Origin: Pseudomonadales bacterium
GTDB lineage: Bacteria > Pseudomonadota > Gammaproteobacteria > Pseudomonadales > Azotimanducaceae
Length of the DNA: 62,012 nucleotides
Direction of reading: 5' to 3'
Assembly: GCA_029251375.1 (NCBI GenBank)
Contig: JAQXDL010000043.1
Coordinates: 1 to 62,012 of the forward strand
Positions within the stretch are counted from its first letter, which is position 1, and every line of letters begins with the position of its first letter. The notes under the pieces were generated by a model. The model worked only from the letters and a program-made list of their open reading frames with translations. It did not search any database and had not been told where the DNA came from. The position numbers and the translations under genes were made by a program. Below, piece after piece: positions 10,184 to 19,850 of the stretch.

Positions 10184-10828
10184 TTACTGAGATTCATTAT
10201 GGCTAAGTGGCCTGTCCGCTTCGCGGACAGCAATCATAAAGTCTCGTATTTTTTTCGAATCTTTTACGCCCTTTGCCACTTCAACACCGCTGCTGACATC
10301 GACGGCAAAGGGTTTAACTTGAAGAATTGCTGACGCAACATTATCGGCTGTCAAACCGCCGGCAAGAATCAGCGGTTGATCAATCTCTGCGAGATTACTC
10401 CAATCGAGGGTCTTACCTGTACCACCAAATAAAACCTCATCATGCGCATCAACCAGTATTCCATGGCTGTTAGGGAACTTCTTTATTTCCTCAGCCAGGG
10501 CCATATCTGAGCTCAGCCGAATGACCTTAATAAATGGCATGCCAAACTGTGCGCAGTAGTCATCACTTTCATCACCGTGAAACTGCAGTAGATCGAACCT
10601 TGCTTGTCGGGCTAATGCCTCAACTTTCGATGCCTCTGCATTCACAAACAGTCCTACTTTACTAATAAACGGCGGGACCTTTTGGGTCAGCTCCGCCAAA
10701 TCATCTTCGGGCACAAACCGAGGACTTGCAGGAAACATATTGAACCCAAGTGCGTCTGCGCCACATTGCACTGCATTGGCGATATCGTCGCTTGTCGTTA
10801 AACCACAAATTTTTACGCGAGTGCGCAT
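10184..10828 (-). CDS. trpF: Phosphoribosylanthranilate isomerase
   Basis: 214 residues, a stand-alone TrpF (in E. coli it is fused to TrpC). The general base C8 (KICGLT) and general acid D127 (ILVDAHD) are both present, and the C-terminal phosphate-binding stretch LAGGLTADNV is intact. It catalyses the Amadori rearrangement of phosphoribosylanthranilate in tryptophan synthesis. It lies between truA and trpB on the same strand, 94 bases after truA. Confidence 0.96.
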   Translation of the reverse strand: MRTRVKICGLTTSDDIANAVQCGADALGFNMFPASPRFVPEDDLAELTQKVPPFISKVGLFVNAEASKVEALARQARFDLLQFHGDESDDYCAQFGMPFIKVIRLSSDMALAEEIKKFPNSHGILVDAHDEVLFGGTGKTLDWSNLAEIDQPLILAGGLTADNVASAILQVKPFAVDVSSGVEVAKGVKDSKKIRDFMIAVREADRPLSHNESQ

Positions 10829-10922
10829 GACTGCCTCTACCTGCCTTCAATCCAGCAAAAACGGAGGCCGGAATTATAACAGAACTTACGTAGAATTTGC
10901 TTTCTCGGACCAGCCTTAACGG

Positions 10923-11720
10923 CTAGAGAAGCGAAAAGAAATGCGGTAGCGCACAACCCTCGGGTATCTCTTGATGGTTTGGGTAAATGACATCGACAAG
11001 GTAAAGTCCATGAGGCTGGGCCGTGGCACTGCCGCTACTTCGATCTTTTAGACGCAGCAGCTGCTGCATCCATTCCTCTGACTTTACGCCAGCACCAATA
11101 TCCATCAAAACACCAACGATGTTCCTCACCATATGATGCAAAAAAGCGTTCGCTTGGATATCGACGAGTATGAGGTCACCACGGCGCTCAACCGCGATAT
11201 GGTGAACGTTCCTCATTGGTGTGTTTGCTTGACAGTGAGCCGCACGAAAAGACGTGAAATCATTCTCGCCCAACAGGTACTGTCCCGACCGATTCATTCT
11301 GGCAACGTCTAGGCTTCTGTGTTCACGCGTGTAATATTCAGAGTGAAGGCCGGAACGCAATTTTTGGTTGAAAATTAGATAGTAATAACGACGTGCAACA
11401 GCGGAGTGTCGCGCGTCAAAGTCCTCTGGTACTTCGCAAGACCAATCAATCGATATCTCGTTGGGGAGGTGTGCGTTGACGCCTTGTGTCCAAGCCTTGC
11501 TTAGTCGAGTCGAGTCGGTTTCGAAGTGAACAACTTGCTTGGTAGCATGCACACCAGAATCTGTGCGGCCTGCGCAAGTTACCTGCACAGGATGGTTTGC
11601 GACAACACTTAACGCGCCTTCAACTGCCATTTGCACTGTTGGAATTGACGTATTTTGGAACTGCCACCCATGGAAATCCGTACCACGGTAGCTAACCCCT
11701 AATGCAATCTTTTGCGTCAA
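10923..11720 (-). CDS. truA: tRNA pseudouridine(38-40) synthase
   Basis: 265 residues. It modifies uridines 38-40 of tRNA anticodon stems. The catalytic Asp is D54 in CAGRTDSGVHA, and the second conserved block ANAFLHHMVRNIVG is clear. The start at 11718-11720 is a TTG, 14 bases after the fimV stop, with a GAG-type ribosome site. No ATG lies close by that would keep the conserved ALGVSYRGTDFHGWQ start, so TTG seems real. truA after fimV is the common Pseudomonas-like order. Confidence 0.95.
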   Translation of the reverse strand: MTQKIALGVSYRGTDFHGWQFQNTSIPTVQMAVEGALSVVANHPVQVTCAGRTDSGVHATKQVVHFETDSTRLSKAWTQGVNAHLPNEISIDWSCEVPEDFDARHSAVARRYYYLIFNQKLRSGLHSEYYTREHRSLDVARMNRSGQYLLGENDFTSFRAAHCQANTPMRNVHHIAVERRGDLILVDIQANAFLHHMVRNIVGVLMDIGAGVKSEEWMQQLLRLKDRSSGSATAQPHGLYLVDVIYPNHQEIPEGCALPHFFSLL

Positions 11721-11734
11721 AGTAATCTCAGCGA

Positions 11735-14323
11735 CTAAATAATTTTCTCAAGCAGTTCGTTGGCTTCAAGAATCTCCGCCTCAGTTCCTACTTTCAGGAC
11801 TTCTTCTAGCAACCCGCGGGCACCTGCACTGTCACCCATATCAATATAAGCTCGAGCTAGGTCAAGTTTATTATCATCATCGTCAAGATTAAGCTCGTCA
11901 TCATCAAGGTCGAGACTAAAAGCGCCGTCATCGTCCAGCTCTAATTCACTCTCTAAATCTATATCGAGTTCCTCATCATCGAGATCTAAACTGATCGCAC
12001 CATCCTCATCTAGATCTAGGCTAAACTCATCGTCGTCATCTAGATCGAGGCTGATTGCGCCGTCGTCATCCAGCTCAAGACTTATCTCATCATCACCATC
12101 TAGATCGAGGCTTATCTCATCATCGTCATCTAGATCAAGACTTATCTCATCATCGTCATCTAGATCAAGGCTCATCTCATCATCGTCATCTAGATCAAGA
12201 CTGAAATCATCAGCATCGGACAGGTCTTCGGCTAAATCCAAAACCAACTCGTCGTCATCATCTTCAAGATTAAGCTCTTCACCGATGTCTACTGCATCGG
12301 TTAGGTCCAAAGAGTTATCATCCTCTTGCGTGTCAACCAATGACTGCTGAAGCTCAACGGTTCCTTGATCCAAGGTCGTCTCGCTATCAAGGTCAAGATC
12401 GAGGTCGAGATCGAGCTCATCTTCATCACCATCAAGCTCGAGGTCGAGACCAAACTCGTCGTCTTCAAGGGACAATGAATCGTCTTCTGTTTCCGAACCC
12501 AGATCATCAAGATCAAACGAGAACTCCTCTTCATCATCTAAATCAATTGGCTCATCAATTGGGTCCATACTAATAACTGTCGCATCCATCGACATCGCTG
12601 AGTCTTCAGCTGCCCCTGGAATCTTTTGCTGAAGAGCTTCAGCTTCTAAAGTCGCATCGCTATCACCTAGCAATTTCAATTGTTCAAATTGCAAGTTAAA
12701 CGCAACGCTATCTTCAGTCTGAACAAACACTTCGAGCAATTTAAGTTGAATATCTGTTCGAGCAGGTTCGGCTTCGATTGCGTTCTGTAAGAAGGTAATC
12801 GCCTGAGGAAAACGCCCATAGGCGATGTAAATTTCAACTTCACCAATAACGTCCGTCGTCTCAGGTGCAACATCTTCATCGACTTCCTCAATACCCGCTT
12901 CGACTTCTTCTGTTTCCTGCAGATCTGCATCTTGTTCGATAGTTTCTGTTTGCTCTTGCTCGAATTCATCGTCGGTATTTTGTTCCGCCCGTCGCTTTCT
13001 CACCAAAAACAGAACCGCAACTACGACAATCACCAAAATCAACATAAGTACACCGAGGAACACTGGGCTAGTGAACAACGAGCCGCCCTTGTCAGGCATT
13101 TGTTGGTTAGGTTGAACAGCGTTTGAACTCGCTTGCATCTTTTGAACTTCTGCTCGTAATGCCGTGAGCTGGTCATCTTTCAACTTTAGAATCTCAGTGA
13201 GCGTGTCGAGTTGACCCTGGAGATCTTCCATACGGACGTTGAGCTCTGAATTCGCCCTTCTCGCTCTATCAAGATCTTCTTCGGCAACAGCTAAGTCAGA
13301 TTGAAGAGCTTGATTCGCAGCCGAAGAACCATCACCGGCTGTATCATCGCTAGATTTATTTGTGGCCAGTAATTTCAGCTCGCCGTCGTTAGAACTCGCA
13401 CCGGTGTTGCCACTATCTGATTGTCGTTTCGATGCATCTAGCTGCGCTAAGCCACCGTTTCGATAAGCATCAAATTCTTCATTCTGAACACGCACTTCGG
13501 CGACTGCTGCGGCAACACTCTGAGTTTGGATCTGTTCCGCATTAGGAATGCGCAGAACATGACCCGCTTTGAGTAAGTTAATGTTGTTGTTAATAAACGC
13601 GTTAGGGTTTGCATTTTTTAGCGCCAACATCGTCTGCTGGACGGTAACCGAGTTGTTTGGACGAACTTTGAGCGCAATCTTCCAAAGAGTATCACCGGGT
13701 CCAGTGAGACCGTAATCTCGCGAATTAACTTCGCCCTCCGATGCAGCTCGATCGATTGAAGCAGTTTGACTCACTGAAGCTGTTTCAGATTGGGTTCTGG
13801 GAGCATTGGCACTGGGCCTTGAACTGATATCAGCATTTGGCGTTGCAGGGACTTGACCTCGCTCGGCGACAACTTGCCTATCTTGCACAAGGGTTTCAGC
13901 TATGGGTTCAGCGATACCATCACCGAACACGGGTGGGTCGAGTAGAACCGTATATTCCCTCAAAATTCGGCCGTTTGGCCACAATACTTCAACTAAAAAA
14001 TTAAGAAATGGTTCGACAATCGGTTTGCTGCTTGAGATTAGAACAAATAACTTTCCGCCGTCCTTACGCACAACCTTAAAGCGAAGATCGACGAGGATGT
14101 AGCCGCGTTCGACGCCTATTCGGTCAAAATCTTGTTGGGAAGCCAAGTTCGGCAGGATTTCTTCAATCTCAAGACCACGGACGTTGGTCAGCTCTATTTC
14201 TGCTTGGAATCGTTGATTGAGCGAAGATTCTAATTCGAGCTCGCCCAAACCGAGGCTATAACCGCTAGACGTAAACAGGACTGCCGCACAAGTTACGAAG
14301 ATCAGTGTGACCCGCTGTATCAT
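11735..14323 (-). CDS. fimV: FimV-like polar peptidoglycan-binding protein with an acidic repeat tail
   Basis: 862 residues. A signal peptide (1-24) is followed by the FimV N-terminal domain (LGELELESSLNQRFQAEI from 27), a LysM domain (about 204-260), a coiled coil (about 338-398), one membrane segment (420-442) and a long acidic cytoplasmic part. The last 50 residues (NKLDLARAYIDMGDSAGARG) form the conserved FimV C-terminal TPR-like domain. In Pseudomonas FimV is a polar hub needed for type IV pilus assembly, twitching and cAMP signalling. Here the tail carries a run of near-identical 10-residue units of the type ISLDLDDDDE. A ribosome site AGAGG lies 8 bases before the ATG. Confidence 0.93.
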   Translation of the reverse strand: MIQRVTLIFVTCAAVLFTSSGYSLGLGELELESSLNQRFQAEIELTNVRGLEIEEILPNLASQQDFDRIGVERGYILVDLRFKVVRKDGGKLFVLISSSKPIVEPFLNFLVEVLWPNGRILREYTVLLDPPVFGDGIAEPIAETLVQDRQVVAERGQVPATPNADISSRPSANAPRTQSETASVSQTASIDRAASEGEVNSRDYGLTGPGDTLWKIALKVRPNNSVTVQQTMLALKNANPNAFINNNINLLKAGHVLRIPNAEQIQTQSVAAAVAEVRVQNEEFDAYRNGGLAQLDASKRQSDSGNTGASSNDGELKLLATNKSSDDTAGDGSSAANQALQSDLAVAEEDLDRARRANSELNVRMEDLQGQLDTLTEILKLKDDQLTALRAEVQKMQASSNAVQPNQQMPDKGGSLFTSPVFLGVLMLILVIVVVAVLFLVRKRRAEQNTDDEFEQEQTETIEQDADLQETEEVEAGIEEVDEDVAPETTDVIGEVEIYIAYGRFPQAITFLQNAIEAEPARTDIQLKLLEVFVQTEDSVAFNLQFEQLKLLGDSDATLEAEALQQKIPGAAEDSAMSMDATVISMDPIDEPIDLDDEEEFSFDLDDLGSETEDDSLSLEDDEFGLDLELDGDEDELDLDLDLDLDSETTLDQGTVELQQSLVDTQEDDNSLDLTDAVDIGEELNLEDDDDELVLDLAEDLSDADDFSLDLDDDDEMSLDLDDDDEISLDLDDDDEISLDLDGDDEISLELDDDGAISLDLDDDDEFSLDLDEDGAISLDLDDEELDIDLESELELDDDGAFSLDLDDDELNLDDDDNKLDLARAYIDMGDSAGARGLLEEVLKVGTEAEILEANELLEKII
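11907..12213 (-). repeat. 30-bp tandem repeat within fimV
   Basis: About eight to ten imperfect copies of a 30-base unit encode ISLDLDDDDE-type decapeptides in the FimV cytoplasmic tail. The central copies differ by only a few bases (GAT-rich on the coding strand, ATC-rich on plus). The near identity at DNA level suggests recent expansion, so copy number may vary between strains. Outer copies are more degenerate. Confidence 0.85.
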
Positions 14324-14445
14324 TTTTATACCTCTTCACCCCTAAAGAGGGCTGGACTCACTTATATCAGAGCTCCCCAACCCATTTTGCAGGTTAGTGA
14401 ACAAACCTAGAAATGATATCTAATAGTTGCTTTAAGTATCGCTTA

Positions 14446-15462
14446 TTACAGACGTTTTATCAAAACTTCTGCAATTTGTATACTGTTTAGCGCAGCCCCT
14501 TTTCGAACATTGTCAGATACCACCCAGAGGTCCAAGCCATTTTCGGTAGATATGTCCTGACGGACCCGACCAACAAATACTGGGTCTGAACTCGCTGCTT
14601 CTGGAACGGCTGTTGGATAGGCACCATTTTCGTGTTCGTCAATAAGCTCAACGCCTTGCGCACTTTTTAGCAGATTAATGGCTTCTTCTGCAGTAATCGG
14701 TGCATTTGTTTCGACATGAACAGCTTCCGAATGGCCGTAGAACACAGGGATTCGAACACAGGTCGGGTTCACCTTAATGGTCTCATCTTCAAAAATCTTC
14801 TGCGTCTCCCAGACCATTTTCATCTCTTCGTTAGTGTAGCCGTTGTCTTCGAAATTTCCGATGTGCGGTATAGCATTAAATGCAATCTGCTTGGAAAACA
14901 CACTCGGTTCATGGGTTTGACCATTCAATAAGCGAGCTGTCTGAGCAGCCAACTCCTCTACTCCCGTCTTACCGGCCCCAGACACAGCTTGGTAGGTCGC
15001 TACATTGATGCGCTTGATTCCGACCGCGTCATGAATGGGCTTTAGCGCAACGAGCATCTGAATCGTCGAACAGTTAGGATTAGCAATTATATTTCGCACC
15101 TTATAGTCATCAATTCGATGGCCATTGACTTCAGGTATAACTAAAGGGATATCAGCATCGCGTCGAAAATGTGACGTGTTGTCAATCACGACACAGCCTT
15201 GAGACGCAGCTATCGGTGCATATTTTGCTGAGACTGCGCCACCTGCGGAGAAAAGCGCAATATGTGTGTCGGAAAAATCGAACGAATCAAGGTTCTCAAC
15301 CATAATCGTTTTACCCTTGAAAGGTAATCGAGTACCCGCTGATCGCTCGCTTGCTAGCAGGGATAGTTTTCCGATTGGAAAATTTCGTTCTGCTAATAAC
15401 TCGAGCATCACTTCGCCCACGGCACCGGTAACACCGGCGATTGCAACATTAAAACTGTCCAA
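14446..15462 (-). CDS. asd: Aspartate-semialdehyde dehydrogenase
   Basis: 338 residues. It reduces aspartyl phosphate to the semialdehyde for lysine, threonine, methionine and diaminopimelate synthesis. The N-terminal NADP fold has AGVTGAVGEVM, and the catalytic cysteine is C131 in NPNCSTIQ. Presence of this Cys separates it from the inactive Usg-type paralogue that often sits beside fimV. The start codon appears to be TTG (15460-15462), preceded by a strong GGAG seven bases upstream, which places the conserved VAIAGVTGAVG near the N-terminus. The gap to fimV is 122 bases. Confidence 0.95.
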   Translation of the reverse strand: MDSFNVAIAGVTGAVGEVMLELLAERNFPIGKLSLLASERSAGTRLPFKGKTIMVENLDSFDFSDTHIALFSAGGAVSAKYAPIAASQGCVVIDNTSHFRRDADIPLVIPEVNGHRIDDYKVRNIIANPNCSTIQMLVALKPIHDAVGIKRINVATYQAVSGAGKTGVEELAAQTARLLNGQTHEPSVFSKQIAFNAIPHIGNFEDNGYTNEEMKMVWETQKIFEDETIKVNPTCVRIPVFYGHSEAVHVETNAPITAEEAINLLKSAQGVELIDEHENGAYPTAVPEAASSDPVFVGRVRQDISTENGLDLWVVSDNVRKGAALNSIQIAEVLIKRL

Positions 15463-15576
15463 GTTAGTACTCCAAAAACGGTAAAAAAAGACTAAAGATG
15501 TAGAGGATGAGGTTTTTTACGATACCTGGCTCTCATCTAACAAAGGCATCTAAGACAACAACTTAATTAGCTTGAA

Positions 15577-15588
15577 CGGAGGCCTCCG
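15577..15588. promoter_or_regulatory. 12-bp perfect palindrome between asd and the LysR gene
   Basis: CGGAGGCCTCCG is a perfect 12-base palindrome in the 200-base divergent region between asd and the LysR-type gene, 75 bases upstream of the LysR ATG. A TATGAT box (15603-15608) lies 15 bases further toward the LysR gene. The site could be an operator for one of the two promoters. No factor can be named from sequence. Confidence 0.4.
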
Positions 15589-15662
15589 CAAACATTTAAT
15601 GCTATGATCTTTTCTCACATAACTCCAATTCATATTTTTTATAAATTCGATAATATTCTGGA

Positions 15663-16544
15663 ATGATAGACATAGATGGCATTAAGGCGTTTTCAACGGT
15701 CGCCGATACGAAATCCTTCTCGCTTGCAGCGCACAGGCTACATTTAACTCAACCCGCTGTCAGTAAACGAATTGCATTGCTCGAGAGCCAAATGGGTGTA
15801 AGGCTATTCGATCGCATTGGTCGCACGGTGAACCTCACCGAAGCGGGTCGAGAATTGGAACCAAGAGCTCGCGATATCCTTCTCAGCATCGAAGACACGC
15901 AAAGAGTCATTAGTAACCTTGCGGGTAATGTGGGTGGCAGCCTCTCTCTTGCGACAAGCCATCATATTGGCCTTTGGCATCTGCCAAAGATACTTAGAAC
16001 CTACTCGCAACGCTTTCCAGAAGTTGCGCTTGACTTACATTTTATGGACTCTGAGGTCGCGCATGAGCAAATCGTTCAAGGCAACCTTGAGTTAGGCATT
16101 ATCACCTTAGCTCCAACGCCGCATGAGCGCTTGGCCTCCATACCTATTTGGCGTGATGAGTTAGCATTTGTCTGCTCTAAAGACCACCCACTGTCTCAAC
16201 ATGATCGCCTGTTTATCGAACAACTACCAGACTATCCAGCGATCCTACCGGATATGAGCACCTTCACTGGCCGTATCGTTAAAGAACTCTTTACAGACCG
16301 AGGTCTAAGACTGAACGTCACCATGTCTACCAACTACCTTGAAACAATCAAAATGTTGATCTCAGTCGGTTTAGGTTGGAGCGTATTGCCCCTATCCATG
16401 GTCGATGACGGCATTCATGTCATTAAGGTGCCAAATGTAAAGATTGAAAGACAGCTTGGTGTCATTCATCACGTACAGCGAACGCTATCAAATGCAGGCA
16501 GTGCATTTCTTGAACTGCTGCAAGATCTAGAACAGAAACCTTAA
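15663..16544 (+). CDS. LysR family transcriptional regulator
   Basis: 293 residues. The winged helix-turn-helix spans about 1-60, with the recognition region LHLTQPAVSKRIALLESQMG, and a periplasmic-binding-like effector domain follows from about 90 to 290. The effector domain most resembles the CysB/CysL-type group by general pattern, but the ligand cannot be named. The gene diverges from asd and converges on aroC, so it may be a local regulator of either or of unlinked genes. The ribosome site is poor (GGA directly beside the ATG). Confidence 0.9.
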   Translation: MIDIDGIKAFSTVADTKSFSLAAHRLHLTQPAVSKRIALLESQMGVRLFDRIGRTVNLTEAGRELEPRARDILLSIEDTQRVISNLAGNVGGSLSLATSHHIGLWHLPKILRTYSQRFPEVALDLHFMDSEVAHEQIVQGNLELGIITLAPTPHERLASIPIWRDELAFVCSKDHPLSQHDRLFIEQLPDYPAILPDMSTFTGRIVKELFTDRGLRLNVTMSTNYLETIKMLISVGLGWSVLPLSMVDDGIHVIKVPNVKIERQLGVIHHVQRTLSNAGSAFLELLQDLEQKP

Positions 16545-16638
16545 TGTGACCATAGCCAGTGCATAGATGCTCTGCGGATGGCGAATTGTTAAACTGAGAG
16601 CGCGCATACAGTTAACTGGTAACGGTTCTGCGCATCGG

Positions 16639-17724
16639 TCAAATCCTAGGTCCAACTTCAACCACGCCCATGTTCTGGCCACGATTTCGTATGAGATGGT
16701 CCATCAGAACAATAGCAACCATCGCCTCCGCAATCGGTGTCGCTCGAACGCCGACACAAGGGTCGTGTCGACCCTTGGTAATGATTTCTGTCGGATTACC
16801 ATCCATATCGATAGTTTGGCCCGGTTGAGTGATGCTTGATGTGGGTTTCAGAGCGATTTTAGCAACGATGTCCTGACCGCTTGAAATACCACCAAGGATT
16901 CCTCCGGCATGATTAGAACTAAAGCCATTAGGCGTCATCTCGTCGCGATGCTGCGACCCCCTTTGAGTAACGGTTTCAAAACCATCTCCAATTTCGACAC
17001 CTTTGACTGCGTTGATACCCATTAAGGCATGAGCTAATTCAGCATCAAGGCGATCGAACACAGGCTCGCCGAGCCCCGGGATCATGTTTCTAGCGACTAC
17101 CGTAATCTTAGCGCCAATGGAGTCTCCATCACGTCTTAGCTGATCAATGAGTGCCTCCATCTCTGGTACCTTGTCGACATCCGGACAGAAAAATGGGTTT
17201 TGCTCAACAACATCAAAATCGATTGTCTCCGCTACAATGTGTCCCATCTGCGAAAGATAACCCTTAACTTCAATATCGTGCGCTTGGGCGAGATACTTCT
17301 TGGCGATCGCGCCAGCCGCAACACGCATTGATGTCTCTCTTGCAGAAGCTCGCCCGCCACCTCGATAATCCCGGATGCCGTACTTCTTAATGTAGGTGTA
17401 GTCTGCGTGGGCCGGTCTAAACTTATCTTTGATCTCAGAGTAGTCTTTTGATTTTTGATTTTCATTCTCAATAATCAAACCTATAGCCGTGCCCGTCGTT
17501 TTTCCCTCAAACACACCGGACAAAATCTTGACACGATCCCCTTCTTTGCGCTGAGTAGCGAATTTTGAAGTACCCGGTTTTCGACGATCGAGGTCGGGTT
17601 GAATATCCGCTTCCGTCAACGGAATACCAGGAGGACAGCCATCCACTATACAACCAAGGGCTGCTCCATGACTCTCACCGAAGGTCGTGACTCGAAATTG
17701 GTCACCAATACTACTGCCGGGCAT
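16639..17724 (-). CDS. aroC: Chorismate synthase
   Basis: 361 residues from the ATG at 17722-17724, exactly the E. coli length. It makes chorismate from EPSP with reduced FMN. The N-terminus [20 protein letters not shown], the FMN/EPSP motif [19 protein letters not shown] and the C-terminal [15 protein letters not shown] are hallmarks. The open frame extends 33 codons further upstream, but the chosen ATG has CAGGAG six bases before it and matches family starts. It faces folE across a 125-base divergent gap and converges with the LysR gene. Confidence 0.97.
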   Translation of the reverse strand: MPGSSIGDQFRVTTFGESHGAALGCIVDGCPPGIPLTEADIQPDLDRRKPGTSKFATQRKEGDRVKILSGVFEGKTTGTAIGLIIENENQKSKDYSEIKDKFRPAHADYTYIKKYGIRDYRGGGRASARETSMRVAAGAIAKKYLAQAHDIEVKGYLSQMGHIVAETIDFDVVEQNPFFCPDVDKVPEMEALIDQLRRDGDSIGAKITVVARNMIPGLGEPVFDRLDAELAHALMGINAVKGVEIGDGFETVTQRGSQHRDEMTPNGFSSNHAGGILGGISSGQDIVAKIALKPTSSITQPGQTIDMDGNPTEIITKGRHDPCVGVRATPIAEAMVAIVLMDHLIRNRGQNMGVVEVGPRI

Positions 17725-17849
17725 AACATTCTCCTGAATAACTGAACCATTATAACGACATTCGATGCCTATCGTATTCGAAATTATTTTGACCGTTGGC
17801 TCATGATGTCTTAGGGTACCCATCTTTTGTCATTACCGAAGCGAATTTT

Positions 17850-18398
17850 ATGAAAGAAGCTTTCAAAACAATCATTGAACAGGTTGGAGAAGACCCTTCT
17901 AGAGAGGGATTATTGGACACACCGGATCGAGCCGCGAAGGCGATGAAGTTTTTGACCAAGGGCTATCAGCAGACGATAGAAGAAGTGGTTAACAACGCAC
18001 TGTTTGATTCTGACACCAATGAAATGGTTGTCGTTCAGGGTATAGAACTATATTCCATGTGCGAGCATCACATGCTGCCTTTCATTGGACAGTGCCATGT
18101 TGCTTACATCCCAACAGGAAAGGTGCTCGGACTGTCGAAGATCGCGAGGATCGTTGATATGTTCGCGCGAAGACTTCAAATTCAAGAAAACCTCACTAAA
18201 CAGATCGCTGAGGCTATTCAAGAGGTCACGAAGGCAAGCGGCGTTAGCGTCATTATCGAAGCTAAACACATGTGTATGATGATGCGTGGCGTAGAAAAGC
18301 AAAACTCGATTATGAAAACTTCCGTAATGCTAGGAGACTTCAGAGAGAATGTTTCTACAAGGCTTGAGTTCATGTCACTTCTCAACTCATCGCATTAA
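17850..18398 (+). CDS. folE: GTP cyclohydrolase I
   Basis: 182 residues from the ATG at 17850. It forms dihydroneopterin triphosphate from GTP, the first step of folate synthesis. The zinc ligands are visible as C71 and H74 (CEHHMLPF) and C142 (KHMCMMMRG). The frame continues 18 codons further upstream, but [18 protein letters not shown] in family members lies about this far from the start. The end faces the DUF4892 gene on the other strand. Confidence 0.95.
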   Translation: MKEAFKTIIEQVGEDPSREGLLDTPDRAAKAMKFLTKGYQQTIEEVVNNALFDSDTNEMVVVQGIELYSMCEHHMLPFIGQCHVAYIPTGKVLGLSKIARIVDMFARRLQIQENLTKQIAEAIQEVTKASGVSVIIEAKHMCMMMRGVEKQNSIMKTSVMLGDFRENVSTRLEFMSLLNSSH

Positions 18399-18419
18399 AA
18401 TCTGCAAAAGATCCGCGAC

Positions 18420-18515
18420 AGTGCATTGTTCCCATGCACTCTCGTGTTGCTCGAACGGGTCTAAACGAGCTGGTCGATTAATACTTTAGCGTCCTAGTAA
18501 AATTGCTTCGACGCT
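18420..18515. terminator. Hairpins in the folE / DUF4892 convergent gap
   Basis: Two inverted repeats occupy the convergent gap: AGTGCAT at 18420-18426 with ATGCACT at 18434-18440, and AGCGTC at 18488-18493 with GACGCT at 18510-18515, the latter followed by TTATT. A third weaker pair (GCTCG/CGAGC, 18449-18470) lies between. They may terminate transcription from either side, though no long T-run is present. Confidence 0.4.
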
Positions 18516-18531
18516 TTATTACGCGACTCGG

Positions 18532-19413
18532 CTATCGAAACAACACGACTTCAATTCTAATCGCATCTTCATGAACTGCACCCACATACGTCGGGGCTAT
18601 AGGGCCAACTCCATGCGCTTGTATTTCTGTATCGTTAATACCATTTAACTTAACTCGCTCGACTATTGTGTCGGCAATCTGCTGCGTGCGCTGTATTGAG
18701 TCCTGAATTGTTTCAGATGCTGCCAGTTTTTCATGAACGACGACGGCTAAAAGCTTATGACGATTTATACGAATCGATTCTGCGATTGACGCAACTTGCG
18801 CGTCCGTCACTTGGTCCCAAAAACTAATACGTCCAAGTAACCTTAGCTCCGAGTCAACCAGTCGTTGATCACGAATACCATTGTTATTAACGTCGGTTAT
18901 CACCACCTGATGAATATAGCGCGCACCGGTTCCACGTTGAGCAAGGTATATCATTATGTAGGCTTGTTCGACCTCAAGCCAAGCAAGCATATAATACTGA
19001 TATTGCTCCGGACCAAACAATGTTGCTTTTTCAAAAACAGTATTTGCCCAGTAATTACTGCTACCACAACCTCGTCCACCACATTCAAATATAATATTGC
19101 CCTTGCCTTGAAGTTGTTCAAGATAATGGGCGGCGATATCTCTAGTCGACGAGGAATCCAGTACTTTCCATGTCGTCGATTGTTTACGACCGTGAACAAA
19201 TTCTGATGATTCAGCAACCTGACGTGTGTTCACACGTTTGATCTTTCCTGTAATGAGTTCATATATTTTATCCTCTGAGCGTGGCTCAGAAGAATCGATA
19301 ACGGAGTTCTCAAAGGGCTGAATCAAGTCAGAGGCTTGTGCGGTACCAGGAATCATTCCGCTAAAGCTGAAAAGAACTGTTAGGGATACTATGAGTAGTC
19401 GTTGATGTGCCAT
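18532..19413 (-). CDS. DUF4892 domain secreted protein with OmpA-like tail
   Basis: 293 residues with a signal peptide (about 1-27, ending near AQASD). The DUF4892 core includes FECGGRGCGSSNYWAN at roughly 108-123, with a Cys pair that could form a disulfide. The C-terminal segment RTQQIADTIVERVKLNGI resembles OmpA-type peptidoglycan-binding domains. The protein is probably periplasmic or outer-membrane associated; no biochemical role is known. The gene start overlaps the end of sixA by 25 bases, so the two are cotranscribed and probably coupled. Confidence 0.82.
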   Translation of the reverse strand: MAHQRLLIVSLTVLFSFSGMIPGTAQASDLIQPFENSVIDSSEPRSEDKIYELITGKIKRVNTRQVAESSEFVHGRKQSTTWKVLDSSSTRDIAAHYLEQLQGKGNIIFECGGRGCGSSNYWANTVFEKATLFGPEQYQYYMLAWLEVEQAYIMIYLAQRGTGARYIHQVVITDVNNNGIRDQRLVDSELRLLGRISFWDQVTDAQVASIAESIRINRHKLLAVVVHEKLAASETIQDSIQRTQQIADTIVERVKLNGINDTEIQAHGVGPIAPTYVGAVHEDAIRIEVVLFR

Positions 19414-19850
19414 TTTACCTCACCGCAATGTGGCTCAAACAATTCTGTTTGGATACCAACAATCATACTAGTTTCAAGAAACACCTCGACATCAGTCAAA
19501 CAATGTACGAGATAACTAACCAAGGGTTGATGACTAACAAGAAGACACACGTTACTGTCAGCATTCGTTGCCAGTAACTGCAACACATCATCCACGTGTC
19601 CTTCGGGCACCAGTTTATCGGATACTTCAGGCTCAACATGTATACCGCTACTGTCGAGTATCAGATCTGTTGTTTGCCTTGCTCTCACTAACGGACTGGT
19701 GAAAATCAAATCTGGAAGTGGCTGTTGCCTGTTTAAAAACTTATTAAAATTATCGACCACTTGCTGTTTGCCACGATTCGTTAGCGACCGTTCGAAATCT
19801 GAGGACGCTTGGGAAACAGCTTCACCGTGTCGCATGACCAGCAACATCAT
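19389..19850 (-). CDS. sixA: Phosphohistidine phosphatase SixA
   Basis: 153 residues, the short single-domain histidine phosphatase form. The catalytic RHG motif is at 7-9 (LLVMRHGEAV), and the second His lies in CLLVSHQPLV. In E. coli SixA dephosphorylates the phosphohistidine of ArcB/PTS-Ntr proteins. Its ATG overlaps the gpsA stop by 4 bases and its end overlaps the DUF4892 gene, which makes a tight gpsA-sixA-DUF4892 operon, a common arrangement in related bacteria. Confidence 0.92.
   Translation of the reverse strand: MMLLVMRHGEAVSQASSDFERSLTNRGKQQVVDNFNKFLNRQQPLPDLIFTSPLVRARQTTDLILDSSGIHVEPEVSDKLVPEGHVDDVLQLLATNADSNVCLLVSHQPLVSYLVHCLTDVEVFLETSMIVGIQTELFEPHCGEVKWHINDYS

Noticed and set aside
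11907-12213. Regular repeats resembling a CRISPR array
   Set aside because: The units are contiguous without spacers and encode in-frame acidic decapeptides of FimV.
14446-15462. Usg-type paralogue beside fimV rather than asd
   Set aside because: The catalytic Cys in NPNCSTIQ is present, which Usg proteins lack.
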